Positions 46,358 through 57,097 of a stretch of DNA of 64,000 bases are shown here, piece after piece. Made by a program: the position numbers and the translations under genes. The DNA comes from Hyaloscypha bicolor E. Its lineage: Eukaryota > Ascomycota > Leotiomycetes > Helotiales > Hyaloscyphaceae. The first letter of the stretch is position 1; every line of letters starts with the position of its first letter. The notes below the pieces were generated by a model. That model did no database searches, was not told the origin of the DNA, and saw only the letters and a program-made list of their open reading frames with translations. The stretch lies in assembly GCF_002865645.1 (NCBI RefSeq), contig NW_020194685.1:2443363-2507362 (forward strand). The letters run 5' to 3'.

Positions 46358-46718
46358 TAATAGAGAGCCTAGTAAGCTGGAATTGGAAAGAAGTCCAGGT
46401 ATAGGGGTGTTGTATATAATAGACTAAATGTTCTGTGAGGGTAGGGGAATACAAGGTTAGCAAGTTTAGTTAGGGGTCGATGGGAGTGATAGCCTCTTTT
46501 CTAATATTTAAGAGGCAAATCTATTTGGAAGCTAATGGATTTAAGGGGAAAATAAAGCTTATATTAGAAACTTATATAAACGAGTAAAAATTATAAAAAT
46601 TTAAGTCACAATTCGCCCTACTAATTAGAAATTAAAGAAACTTAGCTAAAGAATTAGTGCTAACGCGATGGAAGTTGCTCTGACTCCAGCCTCAATATCA
46701 CGATGTCGAGGCCGAATC
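46358..46718. other. 3' flank of the small secreted protein gene
   Basis: Partly AT-rich sequence without a gene, between the secreted protein gene and the hAT-type MITE. Confidence 0.5.
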
Positions 46719-46981
46719 TAGGGTAGGTAATAGTGCAAACTGCAGTCCAGCCTTCAAATTTGAAACTGTAGTTTAGATTTGGCAAATTAAACTGGCAAGA
46801 AAAGGCTCAAACTGCAGTTTAACTGCAGTTTGGCAACGGTTTAGTGCAGTTTAGTGCAGTTTACATACAAATTTTGCAGTTTGGAGACCCTGCACTAAAC
46901 TACACTGAGATACGCCGAGGCTAGACTAAACCCCTAAACTGCAGTTTAGACTGGACTGAGGTCAAACTATTACCTACACTG
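46719..46981. mobile_element. hAT-type MITE, 263 bp, 8-bp TSD
   Basis: The ends read TAGGGTAGGTAATAG (left) and CAGTGTAGGTAATAG (right, inverted), so the inverted ends are of the CAGTG-like hAT type, with one C-to-T change at the left tip. Perfect 8-bp duplications GCCGAATC flank it (46711-46718 and 46982-46989). The interior has many copies of the palindrome-like unit AAACTGCAGTTTA and no coding capacity. Confidence 0.85.
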
Positions 46982-46989
46982 GCCGAATC

Positions 46990-47969
46990 TATTCCAAAGT
47001 GGCCGGGTGTCAGTGTTGGAGCCATTGTGTAAGTCATGAGGTTGCTTCTGGTGCAGCGGAGGCTATAATGCGTGGATGGGGAACTTTGGAGTTCTGATGT
47101 TTTCTGGAGGTTTGCTTAGCAGGGGTCATCGCCCAAACCCCCCACGCCTACGCCACCAATCCCCCCCCATTTTTCAGAGTCTTTGGAAAATTCTCAAAAC
47201 TTTCCAGATTATAGAGAATACTCGAAAAATTATGCATATCGTATTAATTCTTCGAAAATTGTAATGTTAAGGTCTCCAAAATCCAAGTTGAGCGGGAAGG
47301 GGGTGTGGGCGATTGGTGAGTGACACCTTCTAGCGTGTCGAACTCGGGACTCGCTCTCGTGTTTGCACTTGGATGGAAACTTTATGTCTCCATCCCCAAC
47401 TTCATCAAAAATCCTCTCAACAACAGTATGCATCTCAGATGCAGTTATTTTTCTATTTGATTCTATCGTATAGTACAGGCTGGGACTGGAGGATTGCGAG
47501 TGCAACAGAGAGCTGGGCTTTCGTCTCGCTTCGCGGGTTGACAGTAGATGGAGGGATGGCACCTGCCAAACCGTGTTTTATTGCGGCATTCTGAATCAGG
47601 CCCCAAACAATCAATTGCTTTGTCTCTTGTACTTGCATTCTTATATTTCTATAAGAGGGATCTATCGTTCTCGAACAGCGTCCATCCACAAGCTTTGTCA
47701 CATGCAACCCCCACCTTTCTAGCTTCCGTCTTTCCCCGCTGAATCTGACACTGTTTAACTTGTATGTTCGATGATTTGATCACTTGCTCTATTTTGTTGA
47801 AGATTCAAGTGTGCCTTCTCATCAATTTATCATACATGCGTTGCAGAAGACCGAACACCTAAGTACATCCGCAACGCAACTCAACGAGGAGATTCGGACC
47901 CGATCCCAGCACTGGAACCCTTGATACCAGTGTATACGTCAGGTCCTCTTGATCGATTTGTGATCCAAG
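46990..47969. other. Intergenic stretch upstream of the dehydrogenase gene
   Basis: There are two minus-strand open frames (47230-47562 and 47453-47707) without motifs or splice signals. The last 200 bases probably form the promoter and 5' UTR of the gene at 47970. Confidence 0.45.
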
Positions 47970-49093
47970 ATGTCAAAGCACACCCATAGCAAGCCTAAAA
48001 TTCTCTCATTGATGCCGTTCAAGGCAATTGAAATGGAATATCTCAGTGACTTCAAGACTCAGTTCATAATTGAGGTAGGTCTCCACAATTAACGGGATGG
48101 AGTATATCCACTGAGACCCAAAATAGGAGCTGAATGTCTCAAATCGTGAAGAAGCTATAGCGGCTATCAGATCAAATGTTGTGGAGTCTGGGCCATATGA
48201 CGCCTTTATTGTTCTTATGGGCACGAAACCATATGAACCTTTCACTCCCGAATTCCTCGCTCCCCTCATACCTCATTGCAAAACTATAGTATCTGCATCT
48301 GCTGGATATGACAAGTTCCCTATCGACTGGCTCACCGAAAATGACATTTGGTTTTGCAATACCCGAAATTCCGTCTCTGAGCCAACAGCAGATATGGCAA
48401 TGTTCCTCACTCTTGCAGTCATCCGGGATACTTCTCGAGCCGAGAAATCTGCAAGGGCTGGTTTGTGGCGGAATGACCATGTGCCATGCACTGATCCAAG
48501 CGGTTTGAAATTAGGCATTATCGGGATGGGAGCGATCGGAAAGGTATGACTACGAATCGGCCGTGTGTTAAATTTAATTGACAGTGTGCCAGCACCATGC
48601 AAGGAAAGCCTCGGTGTTCAATATGCACGTTCAATACTACAATCGCCGCCGATTGCCTCCTGAGGACGAACTCATATACAATGTGACCTACTGCGAAACT
48701 CTTGAAGACCTCTTGAGAACTTCAGACGTCATCTCAGTCAGCTGCCCTCTCGACGCAACTACCAAAGGGCTGCTCTCTCATAAAGAGTTCGCTCAGATGA
48801 AAGATGGTACATTCTTAGTCAACACTGCTCGAGGAGCAATCATCGACGAACATGCCTTGATTGCTGCTCTGGAAAGTGGCAAAGTTGCTCGAGCAGGCTT
48901 GGACGTCTTCGAGGATGAGCCGGAGATCAACAAATATTTTATCGAGAGTGATCGCTGTATCATTCAACCGCATCTGGGTGGTTTGACGCAGAAAGCCAGA
49001 CGCGATGCTGAGAAGGAATGTCTTGAGAATATCAAGTCTCTCTTCAGTACTGGTCGGCCAGTGGCACCAGTCAATGAGATAAGCCGGAGGTAG
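47970..49093 (+). CDS. D-2-hydroxyacid dehydrogenase (NAD(P)-dependent)
   Basis: Three exons, 47970-48074, 48127-48543 and 48593-49093, all phase 0, give 340 aa. The substrate-binding half includes SASAGYDKFPIDWL and NTRNSVSEPTADMAMFLTLA. The nucleotide-binding motif GIIGMGAIGK is cut by the second intron and continues with HHARKASVFNMHVQYYNR. Catalytic residues of the family are visible: Arg in NTARGAIID, Glu in DVFEDEPEI and His in QPHLGGLT. The enzyme reduces 2-keto acids such as glyoxylate, hydroxypyruvate or aromatic keto acids to D-hydroxy acids, or the reverse. The Tyr-Tyr-Asn-Arg end of the Rossmann fold (Arg in the cofactor region) would fit NADP(H), which is tentative. The gene looks intact and is probably cytosolic. 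Confidence 0.92.
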
Positions 49094-49583
49094 CGTCCGG
49101 CTTTTGCCTGAGCGAAATGTCAACAAAGTGAGATTTCTTTCAGGTGGAAATGAGTTATTTTGTTTCGACTTGCAATTTGTGTCCCACAGTGTGAAGTACA
49201 CCCGACATAAACCTGATGATGCAAGCAAGCGATCGTACATTGGTGGCAAGACGAGGCTGTGAATAATTTTCATTCGCCTTCAGAAGTCTGTAGAAACAAA
49301 GCCAAAATCAATGTTTCAAGTACCCTCTACCTACAAGCACACTCTAGTACATTTCCAGAATTTCCATTACACTTAAGCAGACTCGCAGAGTTGTGGTTTC
49401 AGCAGCCCGACTGTGGAAAGCAACCATCAAACTATATCCACCCCCACCACATAAGCTCAAATTGCAGTTTGTACACGCAAAACTCTCTTCTAGCAGCGTT
49501 ATCATCCAAGCCCCCAAGCGCATTCAGGCCAACTTAGGAAAAGAACTAATATTTGAGGCCAGAAGCCTTCTAACCTCTCTCCC
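49094..49583. other. 3' gap between convergent genes
   Basis: No gene is visible; plus frames at 49259-49587 lack motifs. Confidence 0.5.
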
Positions 49584-51047
49584 TTAGCAATAACCCTCAC
49601 CCGAACCTTCTCCACCACACTCTCGAGTCCACCCCCCCCGACCAGCACACCCAACAACATTACTGATACCATCACTATTTATACCGGCCAAAAACGGCGC
49701 CACAGCCGAGGGCCCCCAAGCTCCAGTCCACATTCCCGCACGTACGTTGTAGAAGGCCGTAGCACGAAGAAACCCCACACTAAAGAGAATAAGCAGCGCC
49801 GGCAGCGAAATCCAAGCCCACTTGACCCCAATGCAGGCCTGCGACTCGAGCACAATTCCCATTGCCCACAGAGCCGGCCCACCTTCGCCTCGCTGCCGCA
49901 CCATAGCCATGGTAGTGCCCGAGATGCTGCACTCTATCCAAGTGCCGTTGCTCAGAATCCTGCCGGTGGCGAGGGAGAAGGTCATGTTAGGCGACGTGGC
50001 GATCTCGAGGGCCGAGGTCTGCGTTTTCTTTAACGGAGTTAAGAAAGCAGCGTTTCGTTCAAGACAGAGTTTACAACCCTGGCATTGTGCGTCTGGATGC
50101 AAGGGTAGATAGAGCAGCGTACGGTCTAAGGGTGCTTGGGACAACTCAAACTTGGTCACGCCGTAAGTTTCAGTGTCCAGGCCGTTTCCCCTTGTTGGTT
50201 TGTGGCATTGTTGCCACCGCTGTTGAAAAAACAGGAAAGTAATTGTAGTACCGGATGATTTGCCGAGAGGATGGATCGATGGCCATGGCAAGAATAGAGA
50301 TGAACGCGCTAAAGCTTACAAGGTGACTTGGACCATTATTAGCCGCAACCCGAATCGAAAGGGCAACACACAATGCTTACTGTCCGCGAAACGATGAAAA
50401 GGGAAGCAAAACAGCTCCCCACGGACCGCGACTCTCAGTGGCCTCAACTCTCGAAACCAGAGCCACTTCATCTGGCTAATGCCTTGGCACCGGGTCAACA
50501 CCAACTAGTTCATCAACCCAACAGTCAGACCCCGATCCATGGATATATGCACCTGCAGCAACTGGCAGCATGTCAGCTGCCTTCATGACGGCTGTGAAAA
50601 TAGAGGCCCAAGAGTTAATCGAGATGGTGTCAGGTGAGTTAGGCGGTGGTTGTCCTGATACACGGCCAGAATCGCGATGATGGCGATGAGGCAGGCCATC
50701 GCCATGCCGCGGCTCAGTAACTCTAATTCCAGCGATCGCTACATTCTCCCAGGACCCGCAAGTACACAGTTCTATGTGTTCGCTCACCACTGTTGTTTCT
50801 CATCTTTCATTGATATATCAGAGGTCACCGAGGAACTGAATTGAGTAGCAGCAGGGCTCTCAACTTCTGGAAATTGTGTATTTGTGTCTTGGGAGTGCGA
50901 AGCCGGACTTTTAGTTCTGCCAGTGTCGTTTTGGATGCTGCCGTCGAGCACGACACGAACGCCTAGGTGATCACTTTGATGTTCCGAGAGCGTATTGGGA
51001 GCTCTGCCAGGCATAGGAAGCGCAATACTGATATTGGTGTCGGTCAT
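49584..51047 (-). pseudogene. DUF3176-like membrane protein, frameshifted
   Basis: The minus strand carries the family's parts in order but in shifting frames. There is an 87-codon N-terminal exon (51047-50784), then SLELELLSRGMAMACLIAII with AILAVYQD. After an apparent single-base loss come TISINSWASIFTAVMKAA and, across an intron, GISQMKWLWFREL. After another frame change come ATESRGPWGAVLLP and, across an intron (GTAAGC donor), HLVSFSAFISILAMAIDP. The C-terminus (50291-49584) has a CxxC pair and a last helix, WAWISLPALLILFSVGFL. DUF3176 proteins are fungal multi-pass membrane proteins of unknown role. At least three single-base breaks suggest a pseudogene, though unseen introns or assembly errors could account for some. 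Confidence 0.65.
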
Positions 51048-52099
51048 ATCGATGCCGTCGAACGAAGAGTGGTGCGGGAGTCAAGGAGCAGAGCAGACTT
51101 AACCCAGGGCCAGGAGCAGTCTTATGAGCTGAAAGAGAATTCTCTTTCAACATCATGCTACACAGTATAGCCGCAGGCGAATGGCCCGTCCAATGAGGAT
51201 ATACCTGGTATGCAGGCTCAGCATTTGCCCCATGTCAGAGGATGCTTGTAGAAGATTTCCTATATGTTCGGAAAGTTTGGTGCAGTTGGCGAATCAAAGT
51301 GATCGAAATCGATGAAAAAGAGTTAGGTATGGGTATAAAAGCAATTCTGGAGGCCGAGAGGCTCAGGATGTTGCGTGGTTGTAATGCACCCTTTCTCCGC
51401 ATGTGGCGAGGTCAAGCCAGCCTTCTCCCCTGAATATCTGCAAGCGGTGCGTCCCGTCCCGAGGAAAGTTTTCCCGAGCCGCAAGAACACCGCAGCGCCG
51501 GAGGAGGGAAGTGGTAGGGGAGAGAAATATGAACAGTTTTAGGCGGGGCAAATGTGCTGAAGGGTACATAGACTTGAAACTTGTGTGACCTTCCTTGAGG
51601 ATTCGGTCCATACATCAGTTGGAACGCAGGCCACGACCCTTCATCTGCTTATTAATTGGAAAGGAGACGTCCGGCGGGAAATCTTTCGGGGCAAATTATT
51701 GCCCGATCCCGTTCTGCACCACCTTTGTGCGAGCGCAAAGCTCATCCGGTGAGGCTTTCGGCGCACATTGGTAACGACTATCGAAAAAAGAACTGGGAGG
51801 AATGGGGCCGTCTAGCGCCTAACAAACGGTATGCGTAACTCGCGTAAGCCTCACTCGAAATTGTTTTGAGGAGAACTCACCGAAAGCAGAAATACTGATT
51901 TGAAAACAGTCTCTTCGGTTCTCTTTTCGTTTTAAGTCAGGCCCCCGAATTACGATAGGCTGCGTAATTCGCTGGGTTAACGAGAAGCTAGCCCCCCCCC
52001 CCCCCCCATGCGATATTGCAGTCCCTATAAAGGGCGAAAGTGAGTGGCGAATAAGGGGAAAGGAAACCGACACCCCCAGGTATCGTCGTATTGATTAGA
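51048..52099. other. Intergenic stretch with a C16 run
   Basis: No gene is visible. The run of 16 C is at 51992-52007. Frames at 51242-51615 on both strands look like chance. Confidence 0.45.
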
Positions 52100-52481
52100 G
52101 GTATCGATTGGGGGCCAGAGTGTTAACGACTTGTAATTAGTTACTTAAGCTCTTGGAAGCCTTAAGTTAGACCTTTTTTTAATATAAGTATAAGCAAATA
52201 TATTATAAGGCTCTTTTATTTAGTTTTAGGGTCTTAATTATTAAATTTCTAGGCTTACTTAAAATTACCCTTAAATTTTTGATTATTAATTTCTTTAATT
52301 TCAAGAATTCTTATTAATTACTATTTTATAAAAAGTTTATAAACTTAATTAGTCTTATAATAAAATTTTATTAATTCTTTATAAAGTAAATTAAATTTAA
52401 AGAAAGAGCTAGATTTCTAGTATTCCTGTTCGAGCGCCTCTACTTTGGGTTGGTAAGTTAGTCTGGCCCCCAATCGACACC
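52100..52481. mobile_element. TIR-bounded element with RIP-like AT-rich core
   Basis: The left end GGTATCGATTGGGGGCCAGA (52100-52119) is repeated inverted at 52462-52481 with one mismatch (A to G at position 4). The 300 bases between (about 52135-52430) are AT-saturated and TA-rich, unlike the flanks. That fits a repeated non-autonomous element hit by RIP. I see no convincing target-site duplication, so the superfamily is open. Confidence 0.65.
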
Positions 52482-52745
52482 TTGTGGGGGGGGTTATAGT
52501 TTTACTTTTTCCGCGGATGGGGCAGTGATTGATACTGGCGCGGGGTACTAATCCTCACCCCCACTCTTCGATATTGTTCGGACGCCACTTGTACAACCTC
52601 ATCTGTATTGACATTATATCTTTACTGCAAAGATAGCAGTCTTTATTCGCTAATCTACAAGGTCTCATATTCCTCATATCAATCTCCTTCCGTAAGCCGC
52701 TGATTATCTCGTCACCGAGTTACCCCACCGGACTTTATCCACATC

Positions 52746-53939
52746 ATGGGAGATGTTAAACCTCTCATCAACGCTCTTCACCCCTCCGTGGTAGATAGAT
52801 TGGATCCTCAGTTTGCTGGAATTTACACCAAATATCAAGGTGCCAAAACTTTTCAATATTTTCCAGCCTAGAATGTATTAAAATTGGCTGACAATAACCG
52901 CATCCCAGCGCCCAAAATCAGAGCCGACCAAGTAACCTACGAGGAATACAACGCCGATAGATCCAAATACACCTTCCCAATCGCCCCGGGTCCCTGCCCA
53001 GAAGTAGGCTGCATCAAATTCTTCACGATCCTCGTCTCAGACCCAGCAGGAGAAATCACAATCCAACTCTTCGCTCCCACCGAAGATGCGATTTCCAAAG
53101 GCGGCCTGAGAACGAAAGACGGGGAACTGCCAGCTCATGTGAACTACCATGGCGGTGGATTTGTCATCGGCAATCTTAAGAGCGATGAATCTTGGTGTCG
53201 ACAAGCATGCCAGGATGTTGGCTGTCTGGTGATTAATGTCGATTATAGATTGGCGCCGGAGTTTCCGCATCCTGTTCCTCTGACTGACTCCTGGACCGCT
53301 CTCACGTGGGTGTTTGATCACGCGAGGGAGTTGAGAGTTGATTCTTCGCGGGTGTCTATTGGAGGGTTGTCTGCTGGTGGGCATATCGCCGCTGTACTCG
53401 CGTTGTTGGCAAGAGACGACCCGGAATTACCGAAGCTGGTACTTCAAATGTTGGTTGTACCAGTCGTGGATACTAGATTCATTCCAATGGAGGGCTCTTG
53501 TCATCCTGATGTACCATATGAGAGTTATATCAAGAACGAGTTCGCTCCCTGTCTGCCGCTCAACAGGTTGAGATGGTTTTATAAGTTGTGGTTAGGGACT
53601 GATATGGGTAAGTCACCTAAACTCTCGGAGAGACTTGACTAATTACCTGCAACAGAAGTAAGAAAGAAGATAACGAAGGACTTTCGAGCATCGCCTATAC
53701 TTGCAGCATCCCACGCAAATCTCGCTCCGGCTTCGATTCATGTCGCCGGTGTTGACACTCTAACTTCGGAGGGGATAGCATATCATGAAGTGCTCACTAA
53801 AGCGGGAACATCGAGTACTTTGAAGGTTTATAAAGGATGTGGTCATCCATTCCGACATTGGGATGGGCAGTTAGACAAGGCCAAGGAGTACGTGCAAGAT
53901 ACTACTACGGCACTAAAGAAGGCTTATAAACATGACTGA
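52746..53939 (+). CDS. Alpha/beta hydrolase (HSL/abhydrolase_3 esterase)
   Basis: Three exons, 52746-52839, 52909-53607 and 53656-53939, give 358 aa. The first intron (69 nt) has GGCTGAC upstream of its AG, and both introns are phase 1. NYHGGGFVIG is the HGGG oxyanion-hole motif of the hormone-sensitive-lipase-like group. GGLSAGGH carries the nucleophilic Ser. Asp in AGVDTLTSEG and His in KGCGHPFRHW complete the triad. VINVDYRLAPEFPHPVP is the usual segment between the two. There is no signal peptide, so it is probably cytosolic. It hydrolyses small esters or lactones; the true substrate is unknown. All catalytic residues are present. It lies 265 bp downstream of a TIR element. Confidence 0.92.
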
Positions 53940-54275
53940 AGACACTAGGGAACGCACTGCAAAAATATGGTATACAGGATTCTTCCCATGCTTTGACCGT
54001 TGAGATTATGGTTTCCTTTTGTCTAGCTAATATCCTTTATTCTTATTAGCCTACTTAAGGAGAGCTTCTCTCCTAGCATTAGATAACATTAAGCTTCTAT
54101 ACTCATTTGAATCATTCTATATTAGGTGCTATAATCAATAACGAACTCTTTTGTTTTACCTAAAACCAACATTGACCCAGAAATTGACGAATAAAACAAG
54201 AACTTCGGCTTCGGGTATTTAAGAAATCACAACTACAGTCTTACCAAGTCCCCCCTTTCCACTCGCAATCTGAGT
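53940..54275. other. 3' gap between convergent genes
   Basis: Short AT-leaning sequence, no gene. Confidence 0.5.
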
Positions 54276-55318
54276 TCACACCTCTCTCAAAGCCTCGATA
54301 TCCTCCAACTCCACTCTTTTGCCACCCACAGGCTTCAGTTTCCCCTCATCAATCCACACTTGAGATCTTGATGGGTTGAGTCGATCATGAAGCCCACCGA
54401 GCCGTGGGGCAGCATGGGGATTTCCTTGACGAGGTCCGTTTTCTTGTAGTCAATAACTGTACTTCAATTTTAGCATTGGTCTCGAGTTCCTAGAGCAATA
54501 TTGACAAACTTCGATCAACGACGCCATTACCTGACAGCTTGTCCACTTTGCCAACTTTCTCCGTTGAAACCGTAGTGATGACCTTGGCGGCACCAAATAT
54601 ATTCTTCGCCATTTGACAAGCAATAGATCCCATTCCTCCCACTTCAAAACAAAGCGTTAGCTAAGTTCAATCAAAATTCTCCATGGACGCCGACCCTTAG
54701 ATTACTTAGGACCGGAAGTGATCAACACAGTCTTGTCTTCCACTCCTCCCTCGAGCTCCATTTTCTCAAAACATTGCAACGCTGTCAAAGCTACATAGCC
54801 TAATGAGGCAGCTTCAACGTGACTTATGCCTTTGGGCTTCAGTACCAGCATTAGTTCCGTGGCCACAGCATACTCTGACATGCCGCCTACCCAGAATTAG
54901 TCACCTTCTACAGCAAGGTTTAAAACTCATCTCTACATGTATCCATTGGAAAAGGCAAGAAGCCGAACACCTCATCTCCGATCTTCAATTCCTTTACCGA
55001 TTTACCAACTGCGATGACGGTTCCTGATATATCCAAGCCAAGTTTATGGGGAATCCTGAAATGTTATCAGTGCTTGCGGTTTAGGGGAGGCTAATAAGCA
55101 GGATTCTCGGTGCCCTACGGTAGGGTAACAGCCATCTTGAAATCTCCCCGTGCTTGTTCCATATCGGCTGGGTTGATGCTTCCTGCCGCGACCTTGACGA
55201 GCACACGATTTGGCAATGTAATCTTTGGTGTGGGAATGGTAGATATTTCATATTCCGAGGGTGGTCTGTAAGAGTAGATGCACAGGGAGCGCATGGTATC
55301 TGGGATTGTCGAAGACAT
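54276..55318 (-). pseudogene. MDR zinc-less dehydrogenase/quinone reductase with internal deletion
   Basis: From the ATG at 55318 the minus strand reads MSSTIPDTMRSL, NRVLVKVAAGSINPADMEQA, HKLGLDISGTVIAVGKSV, LKIGDEVFGFLPF, GMSEYAVATELMLVLKPKGI, AASLGYVALTALQCFE, VLITSG, VGGMGSIACQMAKNIFGAA and VIDYKK in order, with gaps that could be introns. This is the GroES-like plus Rossmann order of medium-chain dehydrogenases. After GFMIDST it jumps directly to VWIDEGKLKPVGGKRVELED and a stop at 54276. About 90 residues that normally lie between are missing, and several putative intron donors are poor. I call it a pseudogene; a shortened functional protein is less likely. Confidence 0.7.
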
Positions 55319-56357
55319 TTTGGCGCCCGAAACACGATTTAATTCATCAATGGAGAGAAGGCAAACACCACGAAGTGTTTCTGATTCGATTGAACTTGGA
55401 GAGAGGGCGTTGCAGTTGAGTTGTTGGACAGAATCTCGGAGTTTGATCAAGCACCAAACTCGGGAGGATTGTTGTGCCGCCTCGCCGGGATGGCGGAAAT
55501 GCCTTCCGTTCATAGAGTCGTAGGATTCAATGTCCTATAAAGATGCGGGCGCAGGTGCTGGAAGTGTTGCACTACTATAAACACATCCGCAACGCTGGCG
55601 ATATGAAATTTGTTGGAGACTGGACTGATGTGCGCCATTCTCCAGCGAGGGGGCCTATAATGTTAGCGAGATCTCGCTAAAGTTAGCGATCAGCCCCTAT
55701 AATTCGGCAAAGCTTGATTCGGAACCTAAGTTGCAAAGAGCTCGTAAGATCCTCCACACACTTCCCAACATCTGCGCAGCAACACCAGCAACACCACTGC
55801 CATATCTCTCACCATTTTCTTTCCCAAACGGCGAGAATTGATTTACCCCCACTTTCATACTTCGCCAACTTGTGCCAGCCACCAAATCGCCCTTAATAGA
55901 ATTTGGATCTCCGCTTGTGATGGAACTCGTGAGGTTTGCATGCCAGAGTCTACCTTCTGCGCATCACTAATACTTGTGATTTCGTCTGTGTAAAGTTGAT
56001 AATTCATATTGTTACTATGGTTTGAACCGCCTTTTACTTCATTGTTTAAAGCCCAGTGGAAGACATGGACTAGAGTTTCTTGTGCGGAGGATCTATAATC
56101 TCTTGCACAAGTCACCCAGGGGCCGAATCGAGCATATATTCCCAAAAGCAGAAGCTGCGTGGCGTATCTGCATTTGGCCGTAAGTCCACCTAAGTGGGGT
56201 ACATATACCCCAATAAAAGGGCCGGCAGATATCTTTCTTCAGGGATGTTAGCGTACCGAATAGGCAGCAACATTTGTACATCTCACCTCGAATAAATTCC
56301 ACTATGAGAACTTCCCCGAGATCATCAGAGCATAAAGAGTGCAATTGAATTATCAAG
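55319..56357. other. Intergenic stretch with a small palindromic insertion
   Basis: No gene is visible. It holds the palindrome at 55663-55680. Minus-strand frames at 55855-56356 lack motifs. The sequence before 56358 is the presumed promoter of the membrane protein gene. Confidence 0.45.
55654..55703. repeat. Perfect 18-bp palindrome between 8-bp direct repeats
   Basis: TTAGCGAGATCTCGCTAA (55663-55680) is a perfect palindrome. The segment that holds it (55662-55695) is flanked by direct repeats CCTATAAT (55654-55661 and 55696-55703). It could be the remnant of a very short mobile element or of an excision. Confidence 0.6.
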
Positions 56358-57097
56358 ATGCCTCACTCATCAGTCACTACACCACTCCTAGGACATCGTA
56401 ATAAAGAAACCAATCCGTTTAATCGATTAATCTTAACTGCATTCTGGGTCTTTCAATTGGAGTGGATGGCTTTACATGTACTAGTTTTAGCGACTGGATT
56501 GAAAAGCCAAGGTGACGAGTTGAAACTTTTCCGAGCGTAGGTTTATGCATTTTGCAGGCGCTGGCTTCGGGAAGTTTTCATCAATTGCGGACAGAGATAT
56601 AGCTACCCAAGTCAAGTCGCGAGACATTCAATTCGGCAACTCCACCTAGAGTTTGAAGTTTGCTGATGCTACCAACAGTGAACGCATCATCCTCTACACC
56701 CTCTGCCTAGCCACAATCATCGAAGTAGTCTTCGAAATCTTCGTTTACGCCAACTATACCTCTCTGTTTCGGCTCACTTTCACCCCTAGACTCTATCTCC
56801 GCTGCAGCCTTGTTAAAGTCGGTTTCTGGGCCATCAGTGGTATCGTCACCGTCATCGATGATTATCTTTACGATTACTCAGGCCACTATCTAAGCGTCAG
56901 GGGATTTTCTACGGCGTTTGCGGTTGTGTCAACGTACGTGGAGATGTAATTTGAGATAGGAGGGAGAAAGAGCTGACAATTTTGCAAGGATTTTGTTTCT
57001 TTTGCCGACTGGATATGCGAAATATGTTGACGTTAAGATGAAGCGGTCTGAAGAGGAGAGCAATACCCAGATGGAAGAAGAACACTCTATGTTATGA
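56358..57097 (+). CDS. Small multi-pass membrane protein, unknown family
   Basis: Three exons, 56358-56536, 56679-56933 and 56989-57097, both introns phase 2, give 180 aa. The first intron is long for this window (142 nt) but has GTAGGT and a TGCTGATGC branch site. About four hydrophobic helices are visible: LILTAFWVFQLEWMALHVLV, IILYTLCLATIIEVVFEIFV, VKVGFWAISGIVTVI and FSTAFAVVSTILFLLPTGYA (the last spans the second splice). The N-terminus is short and polar (PLLGH). The C-terminus is charged and acidic, presumably cytosolic. I do not recognise the family and propose no function. Confidence 0.7.
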
